Shown: positions 1-9,160, numbered from the stretch's first letter. The stretch is 64,000 nucleotides of DNA from DAMBHY01 sp032068765 (GCA_032068765.1 DAMBHY010000007.1:45681-109680); one strand, 5' to 3'. A program made the numbers and translations. Notes: generated from the letters alone by a model not told the origin.

Positions 1-559
1 GCGTTGCATGCGCACCCATGAAAGTTGGGGCTATATCCATCGGATGAGTTTCGTTGAGACGGCGCATTACACGTAGTTGTTTTAATTCAGTTTCTTTATC
101 AAGACCGTAACCGCTTTTGCCTTCTACGGTTGTGATTCCAAGTTTCATCATCGAGTCTAGACGCTTTGTGCCAATTTCGTAAAGTTCGTCTTCCGACGCC
201 TCACGCGTTGCGCGTGTGGTATTTACGATACCGCCGCCACGGTTCATAATGTCCATGTAGCTGTCGCCACGCATTCGCCACGAAAATTCCTCTTCCCGAT
301 AACCTCCAAACACGAAATGTGTATGTGGGTCAACAAATCCAGGAAGGAGTGCCTTGCCTGTAGCATCAATAACTTCGTAGTTGGCTTCGTCTACGGGAAT
401 ACTTTCGCCTTGTTTCAATACATGCGAAATAATTTTGTCCGTAACGATGACTGTTCCGTTTTTAATTACATACAAATCGCTCATTTGCTTGCCGGGCTTC
501 CCTTTAAATCCACTGCATGTAACTACTTGTGATGCGTTTTTTATAATTATGTTATTCAT
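1..559 (-). CDS. hutI: Imidazolonepropionase, N-terminal part (cut by window edge)
   Basis: Imidazolonepropionase hydrolyses 4-imidazolone-5-propanoate to N-formimidoyl-L-glutamate, the third step of histidine degradation. Translating the minus strand from the ATG at 557-559 gives MNNIIIKNASQ, then a KGKPGKQMSDLYVIKNG stretch and the amidohydrolase metal motif DPHTHFVFGG, followed by RGGGIVNTTRATREAS and a VEGKSGYGLD motif typical of HutI. About 186 residues are inside the window; the C-terminal half is missing at position 1. It lies 303 bases downstream of the pnuC stop on the same strand as hutU and ftcD, so it belongs to the hut locus but could have its own promoter. Identification rests on motifs and context, both strong. 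Confidence 0.9.
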   Translation of the reverse strand, partial: MNNIIIKNASQVVTCSGFKGKPGKQMSDLYVIKNGTVIVTDKIISHVLKQGESIPVDEANYEVIDATGKALLPGFVDPHTHFVFGGYREEEFSWRMRGDSYMDIMNRGGGIVNTTRATREASEDELYEIGTKRLDSMMKLGITTVEGKSGYGLDKETELKQLRVMRRLNETHPMDIAPTFMGAHAT

Positions 560-862
560 AAATTTCAATATTATATTCAGTTTGAGAATAAAAATAGATA
601 AAAACTGCTATAGCAAATACATATTCCGATGTGAAGTCTTGTCACAAATAATTTTCTAACTTCTTACGCACTTGTTTTCCAATATTTTTTATTTACTTGT
701 AATAAAAATTGACATTTAGCTAATTTCTATACTTTTTCGTCTTTCTCAATATTACTTTTTATTCCTAATTGGCACTTTACTATTTCTCCTCAAGTCATTT
801 ATGTATTCTTAACTTGACTTTCCTTTTCCCTCAAATGAAATTTTGAGTATTTTAAGTGATCT
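560..862. other. Intergenic gap between pnuC and hutI
   Basis: A 303-base AT-rich gap with no convincing gene on either strand. I see no strong terminator after pnuC and no full TTTG/TAnnTTTG promoter pair for hutI, although the length leaves room for one. Open frames here are shadows of hutI. Confidence 0.5.
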
Positions 863-1435
863 TTACATCTCTGACGCTGTTTTCCTTCTCCATTCTTTCC
901 ATCCCAATATTGCCAAAATCAAAAATACAGCATATTGAAAACTCGTGAAATATAAGCCTTGCGAAGCAAATATAGGAATGGAAACAATGTTTCCCACAAT
1001 CCAGAAAATCCAGTTTTCCAACTTTTTAAAAGCCATCAAAATAGTAGCCACCAAGAAAAATGATATGTTGAAAGCATCAATGTATGGGAGGTACTCTTTT
1101 TCGTAAGTATTTGTTTTCAAAAGAATCAGCAAAACCGCCGCGTATAGAACTGTAACCCCAAGCCACGACCAGATATTCTGCGCTGAAGTGTTTCGAGTAA
1201 TCTGCAATTTTCCACTGTTCGTATCAGTCCGCGACCAATTATACCATCCGTAGATGTTAGAAATGAGGTAGAACGCGTTGATACCTGCATTTGCATATAA
1301 ATTGGCCTGGAAGCATATATATATGTAAACAATTACGTTAGCAATACCGAAAGGAAATACCATAATGTTTTCCTTGCGGGCATACCAAACGCTCACGATT
1401 CCTAATGCAGCTGCAACGAGTTCTAACCAATTCAT
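863..1435 (-). CDS. pnuC: PnuC-family vitamin-precursor transporter
   Basis: A 190-residue integral membrane protein of the PnuC family, which takes up nicotinamide riboside (or, in the PnuT branch, thiamine) by facilitated diffusion. The usual family length and layout are present: about seven hydrophobic helices, the N-terminal VSVWYARKENI segment and an aromatic YGWYNW motif near residue 64, which in the family lines the substrate channel. The C-terminal ILGWKEWRRK repeats the GW..W pattern. It starts 19 bases after the ftcD stop, so it is probably cotranscribed with the hut genes. Urocanase uses NAD+ as a tightly bound cofactor, so a nicotinamide riboside role would fit (inference). No thiamine genes or TPP riboswitch are nearby, so the thiamine branch is less likely but not excluded. 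Confidence 0.8.
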   Translation of the reverse strand: MNWLELVAAALGIVSVWYARKENIMVFPFGIANVIVYIYICFQANLYANAGINAFYLISNIYGWYNWSRTDTNSGKLQITRNTSAQNIWSWLGVTVLYAAVLLILLKTNTYEKEYLPYIDAFNISFFLVATILMAFKKLENWIFWIVGNIVSIPIFASQGLYFTSFQYAVFLILAILGWKEWRRKTASEM

Positions 1436-1454
1436 AATACTATCCGAAACGGGA

Positions 1455-2351
1455 TTATTCCATTATACGGGATTCGAGAATCTGTTCTGCTTTGAAGTTT
1501 TCAATGCCGAGATAATATTCTGCGCAGTCGATTAACGCCATCATTGGCACTAATCCTATAACCTCACTTCCTACGATAGAAACACCATATCGTTGCGCTT
1601 CCATGCGTACCATTTCATGAGCACGATATACTGCGGTTTTAGTATAGTCTGTCAGGTTCATAGAAACTTGCACAATTCCTCTATCATGCAATTCTACGCC
1701 CATACCTTTACAGTAACGAAGTCCGCCTCCGATAAAGCGAACTTTCTTCGCGATAGCGTCTGCAATTTTAATATCGTTAGTGTTTAGATTTACATTATAT
1801 GCAACAAGCGGCATGCGCGCACCGATTGCAACTGTTCCGGCAGTAGGATGTTGTTCTGCAGGACCATAATCTGGTTTCCATTCGTTTTGTTTAATTTTTT
1901 CGCCCATACCTTCAAACTCTCCTTTTCGGATAGCTGCCAAGTTTTCGCGGTGGGGAGCAGATGCAGATTTTTCGTATAAGAAAACCGGAAAGTTGTATTT
2001 TTCAGACACTTCTTTTGCCACGTCTTTTGAAAGAGCTATCGCTTCTTCAGTTGTAACGTTTTTGATAGGAATAAAAGGAACAACGTCCACAGCTCCCATG
2101 CGAGGATGCTGACCGCTGTGTTTGGTCATGTCGATTAATTCTACAGCTTTGCCAATAGCTTCGATAACAGCGGCTTTCAATTCTTCGGGTTCACCAACTA
2201 CTGTCACTACTGAACGATTATGATCTTCGTCACTGCTGTAGTCCAATAGTTTCACGTTGTTTTTGCCACGAAAGCAGTCTACTATTTTTTCGATTTTGTC
2301 TTTATCGCGTCCTTCACTGAAGTTTGGAACGCATTCCATGATTTTGTTCAT
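1455..2351 (-). CDS. ftcD: Glutamate formimidoyltransferase
   Basis: Transfers the formimidoyl group of N-formimidoyl-L-glutamate to tetrahydrofolate in histidine degradation. The protein begins with the family hallmark MECVPNFSEGRD, followed by SSDEDHNRSVVTVVG and KHSGQHPRMGAVDVVPFIP, which form the folate and substrate site. At about 298 residues it is the stand-alone transferase without the cyclodeaminase domain of the mammalian bifunctional enzyme; a separate fchA-like cyclodeaminase would be needed and is not in view. I chose the ATG at 2351 (MNKIMECVPNF) over the longer frame from 2393, because the 14 extra residues are low-complexity AT-rich sequence outside the family start. It follows hutU by 87 bases. 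Confidence 0.92.
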   Translation of the reverse strand: MNKIMECVPNFSEGRDKDKIEKIVDCFRGKNNVKLLDYSSDEDHNRSVVTVVGEPEELKAAVIEAIGKAVELIDMTKHSGQHPRMGAVDVVPFIPIKNVTTEEAIALSKDVAKEVSEKYNFPVFLYEKSASAPHRENLAAIRKGEFEGMGEKIKQNEWKPDYGPAEQHPTAGTVAIGARMPLVAYNVNLNTNDIKIADAIAKKVRFIGGGLRYCKGMGVELHDRGIVQVSMNLTDYTKTAVYRAHEMVRMEAQRYGVSIVGSEVIGLVPMMALIDCAEYYLGIENFKAEQILESRIME

Positions 2352-2438
2352 AATAAGTTTGTTGTATATATGTTTTAGTTGTATAATTTTCAATTGTATC
2401 TAAACCTTCTTCATTGGTGAATCCATATCTTTAATCTA

Positions 2439-4421
2439 TTATAAATCAAGATTCTTCAAGATCTCCTCATTCACTAAATAAGGCAAAGTAATATGATATC
2501 CTTCGGCATGTGATTGATTAAACTCTTCTACAGTGCTCATCGCATTCTCGTTGCGAGCCCAAGAACGGCGCGCAACACCACCCATCACATCCCACAACAT
2601 CGCAGAGCGAAGAATATTATCCACACGTTCACTTCCGTCACAAACCATACCAAAACCGCCGTTGATAGCTTTTCCGATACCGACGCCTCCACCGTTGTGA
2701 AGTGCCACGAGACTCATACCACGAGCCGCGTTGCCGGCAAAGCATTGAACTGCCATGTCAGCCATTACATTGCTTCCGTCTTTGATATTGGAAGTTTCGC
2801 GAAAAGGAGAGTCAGTACCGCTTACATCGTGGTGGTCACGACCAAGCATGATAGGTCCGACTTCGCCGTTGCGCACCATTTCGTTGAACTTCAAGGCGAT
2901 GTTCATTCTTCCCAGTGCGTCCTGATAAAGAATGCGTGCCTGTGTTCCTACAACGAGTTTGTTCTTCTCCGCGTCGCGTATCCAAACCCAGTTATCCATA
3001 TCCTGTCCACGACGATTAGGGTCGATACAATCCATGGCCGCTTTATCGGTTTTTATCAAATCTTCCTTTTTTCCGCTCAGGCAAACCCAACGGAAAGGTC
3101 CATAACCATAATCAAACAATTCCGGACCCATAATATCTTCAACATAAGACGGCCAGATAAAACCATCCTTTTCATCCACTCCGTTTTTGGAAATTTCCTT
3201 TACTCCAGCATCGTATATCGCTTTCATAAATGAGTTTCCATAATCGAAGAAATAAGTACCATTGGCTACTAATCTCTTAATTACGTTGTAATGACGAATA
3301 AGTGATTTGTCCACAAGTTGATGGAATTTTTCGCGGTCTTCCTTCAATAGTCGGGTTCTTTCTTCAAATGAAATTCCGGCAGGACAATAACCTCCTGTAT
3401 AAGGTTCATGACACGAAGTTTGATCACTTAATAATTCGATATGTATATTGTTGTCGGCTGCGTATTCCAGCAAGTCCACCACGTTACCATGATAAGCAAT
3501 AGAATGTGCTTCTTTTTTTTCCATTGCTTCCTTCGCCCAACCGAATGCTTCGCTGGCGTCATTTGTGATGCGTTGTACCCATCCCTGAGAATGTCTCGTT
3601 TGGATGCGAGAGTAGTCAACTTCTGCTACTATTGATGCTGCACCTGCGATATCGGCTGCCTTAGGTTGAGCACCGCTCATTCCTCCCAAACCGCTGGAAA
3701 CAAACAAATGTCCACGCAAATCTCCGTCTTGAGGAATTCCCAACTTCATACGTCCTGCGTTCAATAATGTGTTGAATGTTCCGTGTACAATTCCCTGAGG
3801 ACCAATGTACATCCATCCTCCGGCAGTCATTTGTCCATAGTTTGCTACACCCATTTGCGCTGCAATTTCCCAGTCTTTGAGATTGTCAAACATACCAATC
3901 ATCATAGAATTGGTGATAATTACGCGTGGCGCGTCAGGTTTGGATTGGAATAATCCGAGAGGGTGTCCGCTTTCAACTACCAATGTTTGGTCTTGTGTAA
4001 GCTCTTCAAGATACATTTTGATAAGGCGGTACTGCATCCAGTTTTGACAAACTTGTCCGGTTTCACCGTACGTCACCAGTTCGTAAGGATAAAGTGCAAT
4101 GTCGAAGCAAAGGTTGTTGTCAATCATCACCTGGAAAGCTTTCCCTTCGATACATTTTCCTTTGTATTCGTCAATGCATTTAGCCTTCATATCACCTTGC
4201 GGACGAAAACGATAACCGTAGATTTTGCCTCTTGTTTTCAATTCTTCCAAAAATTCGGGAGCTACTTTCTCGTGAAGTTCTGAAGGTATATATCTTAATG
4301 CGTTTTTTAAAGCGGTTTCTGTTTGACTTTTTGTTAATCTAAATCCCCTGTCGGGAGCGCGGCGAATTCCTTCTTGAAACTGAGGGTATTCGGGTAATTC
4401 TTTGGATAGAGTGAAGTTCAT
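2439..4421 (-). CDS. hutU: Urocanate hydratase (urocanase)
   Basis: Converts urocanate to 4-imidazolone-5-propanoate, using tightly bound NAD+ as an electrophile. Two conserved blocks are easily seen: SSGLGGMSGAQPKAADIAGA around residue 240, part of the NAD site, and GRDHHDVSGTDSPFRETSNI near residue 530, next to the active site. The protein is about 660 residues, longer than the roughly 550-residue proteobacterial enzyme and typical of the Bacteroidota form. Start chosen at 4421 (MNFTLSKELPEYPQ): a longer frame to 4463 would begin inside the -7 box of the promoter at 4461-4491, so it cannot be the translated start of that transcript. First gene of the hut operon. Confidence 0.95.
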   Translation of the reverse strand: MNFTLSKELPEYPQFQEGIRRAPDRGFRLTKSQTETALKNALRYIPSELHEKVAPEFLEELKTRGKIYGYRFRPQGDMKAKCIDEYKGKCIEGKAFQVMIDNNLCFDIALYPYELVTYGETGQVCQNWMQYRLIKMYLEELTQDQTLVVESGHPLGLFQSKPDAPRVIITNSMMIGMFDNLKDWEIAAQMGVANYGQMTAGGWMYIGPQGIVHGTFNTLLNAGRMKLGIPQDGDLRGHLFVSSGLGGMSGAQPKAADIAGAASIVAEVDYSRIQTRHSQGWVQRITNDASEAFGWAKEAMEKKEAHSIAYHGNVVDLLEYAADNNIHIELLSDQTSCHEPYTGGYCPAGISFEERTRLLKEDREKFHQLVDKSLIRHYNVIKRLVANGTYFFDYGNSFMKAIYDAGVKEISKNGVDEKDGFIWPSYVEDIMGPELFDYGYGPFRWVCLSGKKEDLIKTDKAAMDCIDPNRRGQDMDNWVWIRDAEKNKLVVGTQARILYQDALGRMNIALKFNEMVRNGEVGPIMLGRDHHDVSGTDSPFRETSNIKDGSNVMADMAVQCFAGNAARGMSLVALHNGGGVGIGKAINGGFGMVCDGSERVDNILRSAMLWDVMGGVARRSWARNENAMSTVEEFNQSHAEGYHITLPYLVNEEILKNLDL

Positions 4422-4460
4422 ATTTGATTTATTTGAATTGTTACAATGTATTTTGATAAG

Positions 4461-4491
4461 CAAAAGTAATTAAAATTAAGTTGGAGGCAAA
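4461..4491 (-). promoter_or_regulatory. Promoter of the hut operon
   Basis: On the minus strand a TTTG box (4491-4488) is followed after 19 bases by TACTTTTG (4468-4461), matching the Bacteroidota -33/-7 consensus TTTG and TAnnTTTG. Transcription would start near 4455, giving a leader of about 34 bases before the hutU ATG at 4421. Confidence 0.7.
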
Positions 4492-4570
4492 ATTAATAAT
4501 TAGTTTTCAAACCCTTTAAATCATTGGTTTTTTATTAGAAAATTTGAAGAGAGATTCTTAATTTTGTACA

Positions 4571-5347
4571 ATGAAAACGAATTCTCATAAATTAGAAATT
4601 TGTGCTAATTCAGTAACAAGCTGTATAGAGGCAGAAAAAGGCGGAGCTTATCGTGTGGAACTTTGTGCTGGAATTCCAGAAGGCGGAACCACACCGTCTT
4701 ACGGAGATATGGTGGCAGCCCGCGACAGTTTAAAAGAATGCAAACTCAATGTTATCATTCGTCCTCGAGGAGGCGATTTCTTGTATTCTGCTTTGGAACA
4801 TAAGATTATGCTGCATGATATCGAAATAGCACGAAAGTTAGGAGTTGACGGTGTTGTCATTGGATGTCTCACCGCCGAAGGTGAAGTTGATATGATTCGC
4901 AACAGAGAACTGATTGACGCTTCAGGAGATTTGCCTGTTACCTTCCACAGAGCATTTGATATGACACGAAACCCCTTTGATAGTTTGGAACAAATTATTG
5001 AACTCGGATGCGCGAGAATATTAACCTCTGGTCAGAAAACTACCGCAGAAGAAGGTATGGAACTTATCGCTCAATTAGTAGAAAAAGCGCAAAACAGAAT
5101 TGTCATTATGCCTGGTAGCGGCGTCAATTTGAATAATATTGAGAAAATAGCTCATTCTACAAAGGCGCAGGAATTTCACATGTCCGGACGAAAATCCGTG
5201 TTGAGTGAAATGAAATTCAGAAATCCAAATGTCTCAATGGGCGGAATTAACATCACCATTCCCGAATATGAGCAATTAATTACCGATAATGAATTGGTGT
5301 CGAAAGTGGTTACTAAGTTATCTGAAATAAACAAAAATTATAATTAG
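4571..5347 (+). CDS. cutC: CutC-family protein
   Basis: A 258-residue TIM-barrel protein of the CutC family. CutC was named for copper homeostasis in E. coli, but its biochemical role is unsettled. Family motifs are clear: LEICANSVTSCIEAEKGGA at the start, RVELCAGIPEGGTTPS, NVIIRPRGGDFLYS, VTFHRAFDMTRNPF and GCARILTSGQ, with IMPGSGVN towards the end. The usual family length is about 240-250 residues. The gene is followed after 7 bases by a GH20 hexosaminidase gene, so the two are probably one transcript; this pairing with a glycosidase is a hint that the copper label may be misleading here (inference). A TAnnTTTG match lies immediately before the ATG at 4559-4566 but has no -33 partner at proper spacing. 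Confidence 0.9.
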   Translation: MKTNSHKLEICANSVTSCIEAEKGGAYRVELCAGIPEGGTTPSYGDMVAARDSLKECKLNVIIRPRGGDFLYSALEHKIMLHDIEIARKLGVDGVVIGCLTAEGEVDMIRNRELIDASGDLPVTFHRAFDMTRNPFDSLEQIIELGCARILTSGQKTTAEEGMELIAQLVEKAQNRIVIMPGSGVNLNNIEKIAHSTKAQEFHMSGRKSVLSEMKFRNPNVSMGGINITIPEYEQLITDNELVSKVVTKLSEINKNYN

Positions 5348-5354
5348 TATATAG

Positions 5355-7688
5355 ATGAAAAAGAACTATTTATTCTTAATCATTTTGTCTATCACAGCTT
5401 TCTTCGTGAGCTGTGATGGATCTAAAAGCGGTGGAGTTTTACAATCCAATTATCAAGTCATTCCTCTTCCAATGGACATAGTTGAAACTAAAGGAGAGCC
5501 TTTTAAATTAACAAGTGCCACCAAAATTATTTTTCCTGAAGGAAATGAAGCGTTGAAACAAAATGCAGAATTTCTTGCAAATTATCTGCAGGAACTCACC
5601 CAGAGAAAACCTTCATTAACGACTTCCACATCGGAAAAAAATGCAATCATTCTGAAAACGGACTTGAAGAATTCAAATCCTGAAGCTTATGAGATAATCG
5701 TTAGCAGCAATACAATTATCATTAATGGAAGTACAGATGCAGGCGTTTTCTATGGAATTCAAACTTTGAGAAAATCTACGCCTGTTGGCACAAGTAATGT
5801 TTTGTATACTTCCGTTACAATTAAAGATGAACCCCGTTTTAAACATCGCGGTGTGATGCTGGATGTAGCGCGTCACTACCAATCGGCAGAATATGTGAAG
5901 AAGTTTATCGATATGCTGGCATTGCACAATATCAATGTATTTCACTGGCACCTTACCGATGACCAGGGATGGCGCATAGAAATAAAAAAGTATCCTAAAC
6001 TCACGCAAGTGGGTTCACAAAGAAAAGAGACTGTTATTGGTCGCAACACAAACGAATATGATGGTACTCCGTATGGAGGATTTTATACACAGGATGAAAT
6101 AAAAGATATTGTAAGATACGCGAAAGAAAGACATATTACTATAGTTCCGGAAATTGATTTGCCGGGACACATGCTTGCAGCAATGGCTGCTTATCCTGAA
6201 TTGGGATGTACAGGTGGTCCGTATGAAGTAGCGAAGACATGGGGAGTGTTCGAAGATGTTCTTTGCCCGGGAAAAGACTCTACTTTTGTGTTCCTTCAGG
6301 ATGTACTTACAGAGGTTATGCAACTATTCCCGTCCAAATACATACATATTGGTGGAGACGAATGTCCTAAAGTTCGTTGGGAAAATTGCCCAAATTGTCA
6401 GAAACGAATTAAAGAACTCGGATTGAAAAACGGCAAGCATCCCAAAGAGTTTTATCTGCAAAGCTATGTAATTGCGCGTATTGAGAAATTCCTTAACGAG
6501 CACGGTAGAAGTATTATAGGTTGGGACGAAATTCTTGAAGGAGAGTTGGCTCCCAACGCAACGGTGATGTCATGGCGCGGAATGGAAGGAGGTATTGAAG
6601 CTTCGAAACTTGGACATGATGTAATTATGACGCCTACAGATTATTGCTATTTCGATTATTATCAATCACAGGCTGTGGATAACGAACCTTTGGCAATCGG
6701 AGGATATGTACCTTTGAAAAAAGTCTATGACTTTGAGCCGATGTCCAAAAAACTGTCGAAAGAACAGCAGGTGCATATAATCGGCGCTCAGGCGAATTTG
6801 TGGACGGAATATATTCAGAAACCTGAACATGTAGAATACATGATGCTTCCCAGACTGGCTGCAATGAGCGAAGTGATGTGGTCAAAACCTGAAAAGAAAA
6901 ATTATGACGATTTCCTGAAACGTCTGCCCAATCTTTTGGAGAAATACGATAAGATAGGTTTTGCTTATGCGACGCATGTTTATGATGTGCAAGCCAAGAT
7001 GACCCCGAACTTCGAAACCAATTCGCTGGATGTGGAACTATCAACAATTGACAATGCACCGATTTATTATACGCTCGACGGCAAAACGCCTACCACCAAG
7101 TCCTTTAAATATGAAGGTAAGTTTACGATTAAACAAACTTCAGAGCTAAAAGCTTTGGCAATACGCAAGAACGGAATGAAGAGTAAAGTATTTTCAGAAA
7201 AAGTTGTTGTTTCAAAATCTACTTTTAGACCGGTAGATTTGATTACAAGACCTGATTCAGCTTATACTTTTGATGGGGGGAATTTACTGGTTGATGGATT
7301 GTTAGGTGGATCATCCAACTACAAAACAGGCAGATGGATTGGTTTCAAAAAAAATGATTTAGTAGCGGTGATAGATATGCTTGAACCGACTTCCATATCT
7401 AAAGCGGAAATCAGAAACGCTGTAGTAACTGGCGACTGGATTTTTGATGCTTCGGAAATCTCTTTGGAGTCATCTAACAACGATTCTATTTTTACGCCAG
7501 TCAGCAGTCAGTCATACGTTGATGCTCATAAAGAACATTGGTCAGATATTGTTACCCACACCTTAACATTCAATCCGGTTATCGCTAGATATTTCAGAAT
7601 AAAAGTAAAATCAACCATCATGCCCGAATGGCATGATGGTAAAGGACAGAGGGGATATATCTTTGTAGATGAAATAAAGTTAGATTAA
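5355..7688 (+). CDS. GH20 beta-N-acetylhexosaminidase lipoprotein
   Basis: Predicted exo-beta-N-acetylhexosaminidase that removes terminal GlcNAc or GalNAc from glycans. A lipoprotein signal ends at Cys20 (AFFVSC), so the enzyme is anchored in an outer or inner membrane leaflet. Residues about 30-155 form the usual GH20b N-terminal domain; the catalytic TIM barrel follows, with HWHLTDDQGWRIEIKKYP near residue 200 and the catalytic Asp-Glu pair in HIGGDECPKVRW near residue 332. After the barrel (about 545 on) comes a chitobiase-like C-terminal beta domain (PIYYTLDGKTPT), and residues about 630-777 look like a discoidin (F5/8 type C) carbohydrate-binding domain. 777 residues is normal for this Bacteroidota architecture. 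It shares a transcript with cutC. Confidence 0.93.
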   Translation: MKKNYLFLIILSITAFFVSCDGSKSGGVLQSNYQVIPLPMDIVETKGEPFKLTSATKIIFPEGNEALKQNAEFLANYLQELTQRKPSLTTSTSEKNAIILKTDLKNSNPEAYEIIVSSNTIIINGSTDAGVFYGIQTLRKSTPVGTSNVLYTSVTIKDEPRFKHRGVMLDVARHYQSAEYVKKFIDMLALHNINVFHWHLTDDQGWRIEIKKYPKLTQVGSQRKETVIGRNTNEYDGTPYGGFYTQDEIKDIVRYAKERHITIVPEIDLPGHMLAAMAAYPELGCTGGPYEVAKTWGVFEDVLCPGKDSTFVFLQDVLTEVMQLFPSKYIHIGGDECPKVRWENCPNCQKRIKELGLKNGKHPKEFYLQSYVIARIEKFLNEHGRSIIGWDEILEGELAPNATVMSWRGMEGGIEASKLGHDVIMTPTDYCYFDYYQSQAVDNEPLAIGGYVPLKKVYDFEPMSKKLSKEQQVHIIGAQANLWTEYIQKPEHVEYMMLPRLAAMSEVMWSKPEKKNYDDFLKRLPNLLEKYDKIGFAYATHVYDVQAKMTPNFETNSLDVELSTIDNAPIYYTLDGKTPTTKSFKYEGKFTIKQTSELKALAIRKNGMKSKVFSEKVVVSKSTFRPVDLITRPDSAYTFDGGNLLVDGLLGGSSNYKTGRWIGFKKNDLVAVIDMLEPTSISKAEIRNAVVTGDWIFDASEISLESSNNDSIFTPVSSQSYVDAHKEHWSDIVTHTLTFNPVIARYFRIKVKSTIMPEWHDGKGQRGYIFVDEIKLD

Positions 7689-7711
7689 TTTAGAAAAAGA
7701 TTTATATAAAA

Positions 7712-7760
7712 AATGGTTAGTATTCTATAAAGAATTACTAGCCATTTTATTTGTTTTTTT
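7712..7760 (+). terminator. Terminator after the cutC-hexosaminidase pair
   Basis: AATGGTTAGTATTC (7712-7725) pairs with GAATTACTAGCCATT (7732-7746) apart from a bulge and one mismatch, and is followed by a T-rich run to 7760. A-rich sequence on the left side means it may also serve the converging nfo gene. Confidence 0.65.
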
Positions 7761-7823
7761 AGTTAGATTGGTAGCAGAATTAATCTAATAAGTAAAGAGG
7801 AATATCTCTGCTAACCTATAAAA

Positions 7824-8669
7824 CTAGATATTTATCAATTGATACAACATAGCAATTTCCTCTGCCCACAATTCTTCTACAGGAGTCTCCAAAATCAAGG
7901 GCATGTTGTCAAAACGTGGGTCGTTTGCAATAAAAGAAAATAAATCCATTCCCATCACTCCTTTTCCAATACTGTCATGACGGTCTACATGCGTATTCAG
8001 TTCTTTCTTAGAATCGTTTATGTGCATGCCTTTTAGATATTGGAAGCCAACAATGTCGTCAAATTTCTTGAAAGTTTCTGTAAATCCTTCTTTCGTCCTT
8101 ATTTCATATCCCGCCGCCAATGTATGCGCAGTATCAAGGCAAACTCCCACTCGAGATTTATCTTCCACCTTGTCGATGATCTGAGCAATTTGCTCGAAAT
8201 TGTGTCCTAAGTTGGTTCCCTGACCTGCCGTGTTTTCTATTACGGCTATTACACCTGCCGTTTTGTTGAGTGATAAATTAATAGATTCAGATATTCGAGC
8301 CAGACAGTCATCTACCGTAATTTCATTTAAATGGCTTCCAGGATGGAAGTTAAATCTGTTCAAACCAAGTTGTTCGCATCGTTTCATTTCGTCGATGAAA
8401 GAATTGCGGGATTTTTCTAATCCTTCTTCTTTTGGATGGCCCAGATTGATCAGGTAACTATCATGAGGAAGTATATTGTCTGGTGTGTAACCTAACTCTT
8501 CGCATCTTTGTTTGAATAATTCTATCGTCTTTTGATTATAGGGAGGGGCGATCCACTGACGTTGGTTTTTTGTAAAAAAGGCAAATGCCTTTGCTCCTAT
8601 TTTCGCTGCGTTTAAGGGTGCATTTTCAACACCACCTGATGCACTAACATGGGCTCCAATGTATTTCAT
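7824..8669 (-). CDS. nfo: Endonuclease IV (deoxyribonuclease IV)
   Basis: AP endonuclease and 3'-repair diesterase of base excision repair with a three-zinc active site. The 281-residue protein has the standard length and motifs: GAHVSASGGVENAP at the N terminus, ENTAGQG around residue 145, GVCLDTAHTLAAGY near 177, HINDSKKELNTHVDRHDSIGKG near 216 and LILETP near 260, which together supply the zinc ligands. It is transcribed alone, convergent to the hexosaminidase and divergent from the ybjQ-type gene, from the promoter at 8694-8723. Confidence 0.95.
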   Translation of the reverse strand: MKYIGAHVSASGGVENAPLNAAKIGAKAFAFFTKNQRQWIAPPYNQKTIELFKQRCEELGYTPDNILPHDSYLINLGHPKEEGLEKSRNSFIDEMKRCEQLGLNRFNFHPGSHLNEITVDDCLARISESINLSLNKTAGVIAVIENTAGQGTNLGHNFEQIAQIIDKVEDKSRVGVCLDTAHTLAAGYEIRTKEGFTETFKKFDDIVGFQYLKGMHINDSKKELNTHVDRHDSIGKGVMGMDLFSFIANDPRFDNMPLILETPVEELWAEEIAMLYQLINI

Positions 8670-8693
8670 ATTTTATTCAATTTTAGTGACCTG

Positions 8694-8723
8694 CAAAGTT
8701 ATTTAATTCTGTATTTATTCAAA
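8694..8723 (-). promoter_or_regulatory. Promoter of nfo
   Basis: Minus-strand TTTG (8723-8720), 18 bases, then TAACTTTG (8701-8694). The transcription start would fall near 8688, about 19 bases before the ATG. Confidence 0.65.
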
Positions 8724-8796
8724 AATAATGTCGTAAAATGGTCTTGAATTAAACATTATTGTTTTAACTTGCATACAAATTATAACAATTAATATT

Positions 8797-9117
8797 ATGC
8801 TGATTACAACAACAAATACAATTGAAGGTAGAAGAATAACAGCCTATTATGGCTTAGTATCAGGTGAAACAATTATTGGCGCAAATATTGTAAGAGATAT
8901 TTTTGCTTCGGTGGTAGATGTTATCGGTGGACGTTCCAATAAGTATGAGGAAGTTTTGCGTGAAGCAAAAGCAATTGCAATAAAAGAGATGGAAGATCAA
9001 GCAGTAAGGATGGGGGCAAATGCCGTGATTGCTGTAGATTTGGATTATGAAACTGTTGGAGGAAGCGGAAGTATGCTGATGGTAACTTGTGCCGGAACTG
9101 CAGTGAAATATGAATAA
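8797..9117 (+). CDS. YbjQ/UPF0145 family protein
   Basis: A 106-residue soluble protein of the YbjQ (UPF0145, putative heavy-metal-binding) family, which forms a pentameric ring in solved members; function unknown. The recognisable features are the N-terminal TTTNTIEGRRITAYYGLVSGETIIGANIVRD, the RSNKYEEVLREAKAIAIKEM helix and the C-terminal GANAVIAVDLDYE strand followed by a TAVKYE end. It is a single gene between divergent nfo and a convergent histidine kinase gene. Confidence 0.88.
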   Translation: MLITTTNTIEGRRITAYYGLVSGETIIGANIVRDIFASVVDVIGGRSNKYEEVLREAKAIAIKEMEDQAVRMGANAVIAVDLDYETVGGSGSMLMVTCAGTAVKYE

Positions 9118-9120
9118 CAC

Positions 9121-9160
9121 AGAAAAAGAGGAGTTTAAGCGACTCTTTTTTTATTTTTTA
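9121..9160. terminator. Bidirectional terminator between ybjQ-type gene and histidine kinase
   Basis: AAAAAGAG (9123-9130) pairs with CTCTTTTT (9143-9150) around a short loop, and the T-run continues. It lies between two converging genes and overlaps the kinase stop codon (9151-9153), so it probably ends both transcripts. Confidence 0.6.

Noticed and set aside
863..1435. PnuT thiamine transporter
   Set aside because: There are no thiamine genes and no TPP riboswitch nearby; the nicotinamide riboside branch is the more natural reading, though not proven.
2514..3233. 239-residue plus-strand ORF opposite hutU
   Set aside because: It lies entirely within hutU on the opposite strand and has a composition typical of an antisense shadow.
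4559..4566. cutC as a leaderless transcript
   Set aside because: TAATTTTG ends 5 bases before the ATG and would imply a leaderless mRNA, but no TTTG box lies at the proper spacing, so the match is probably chance.
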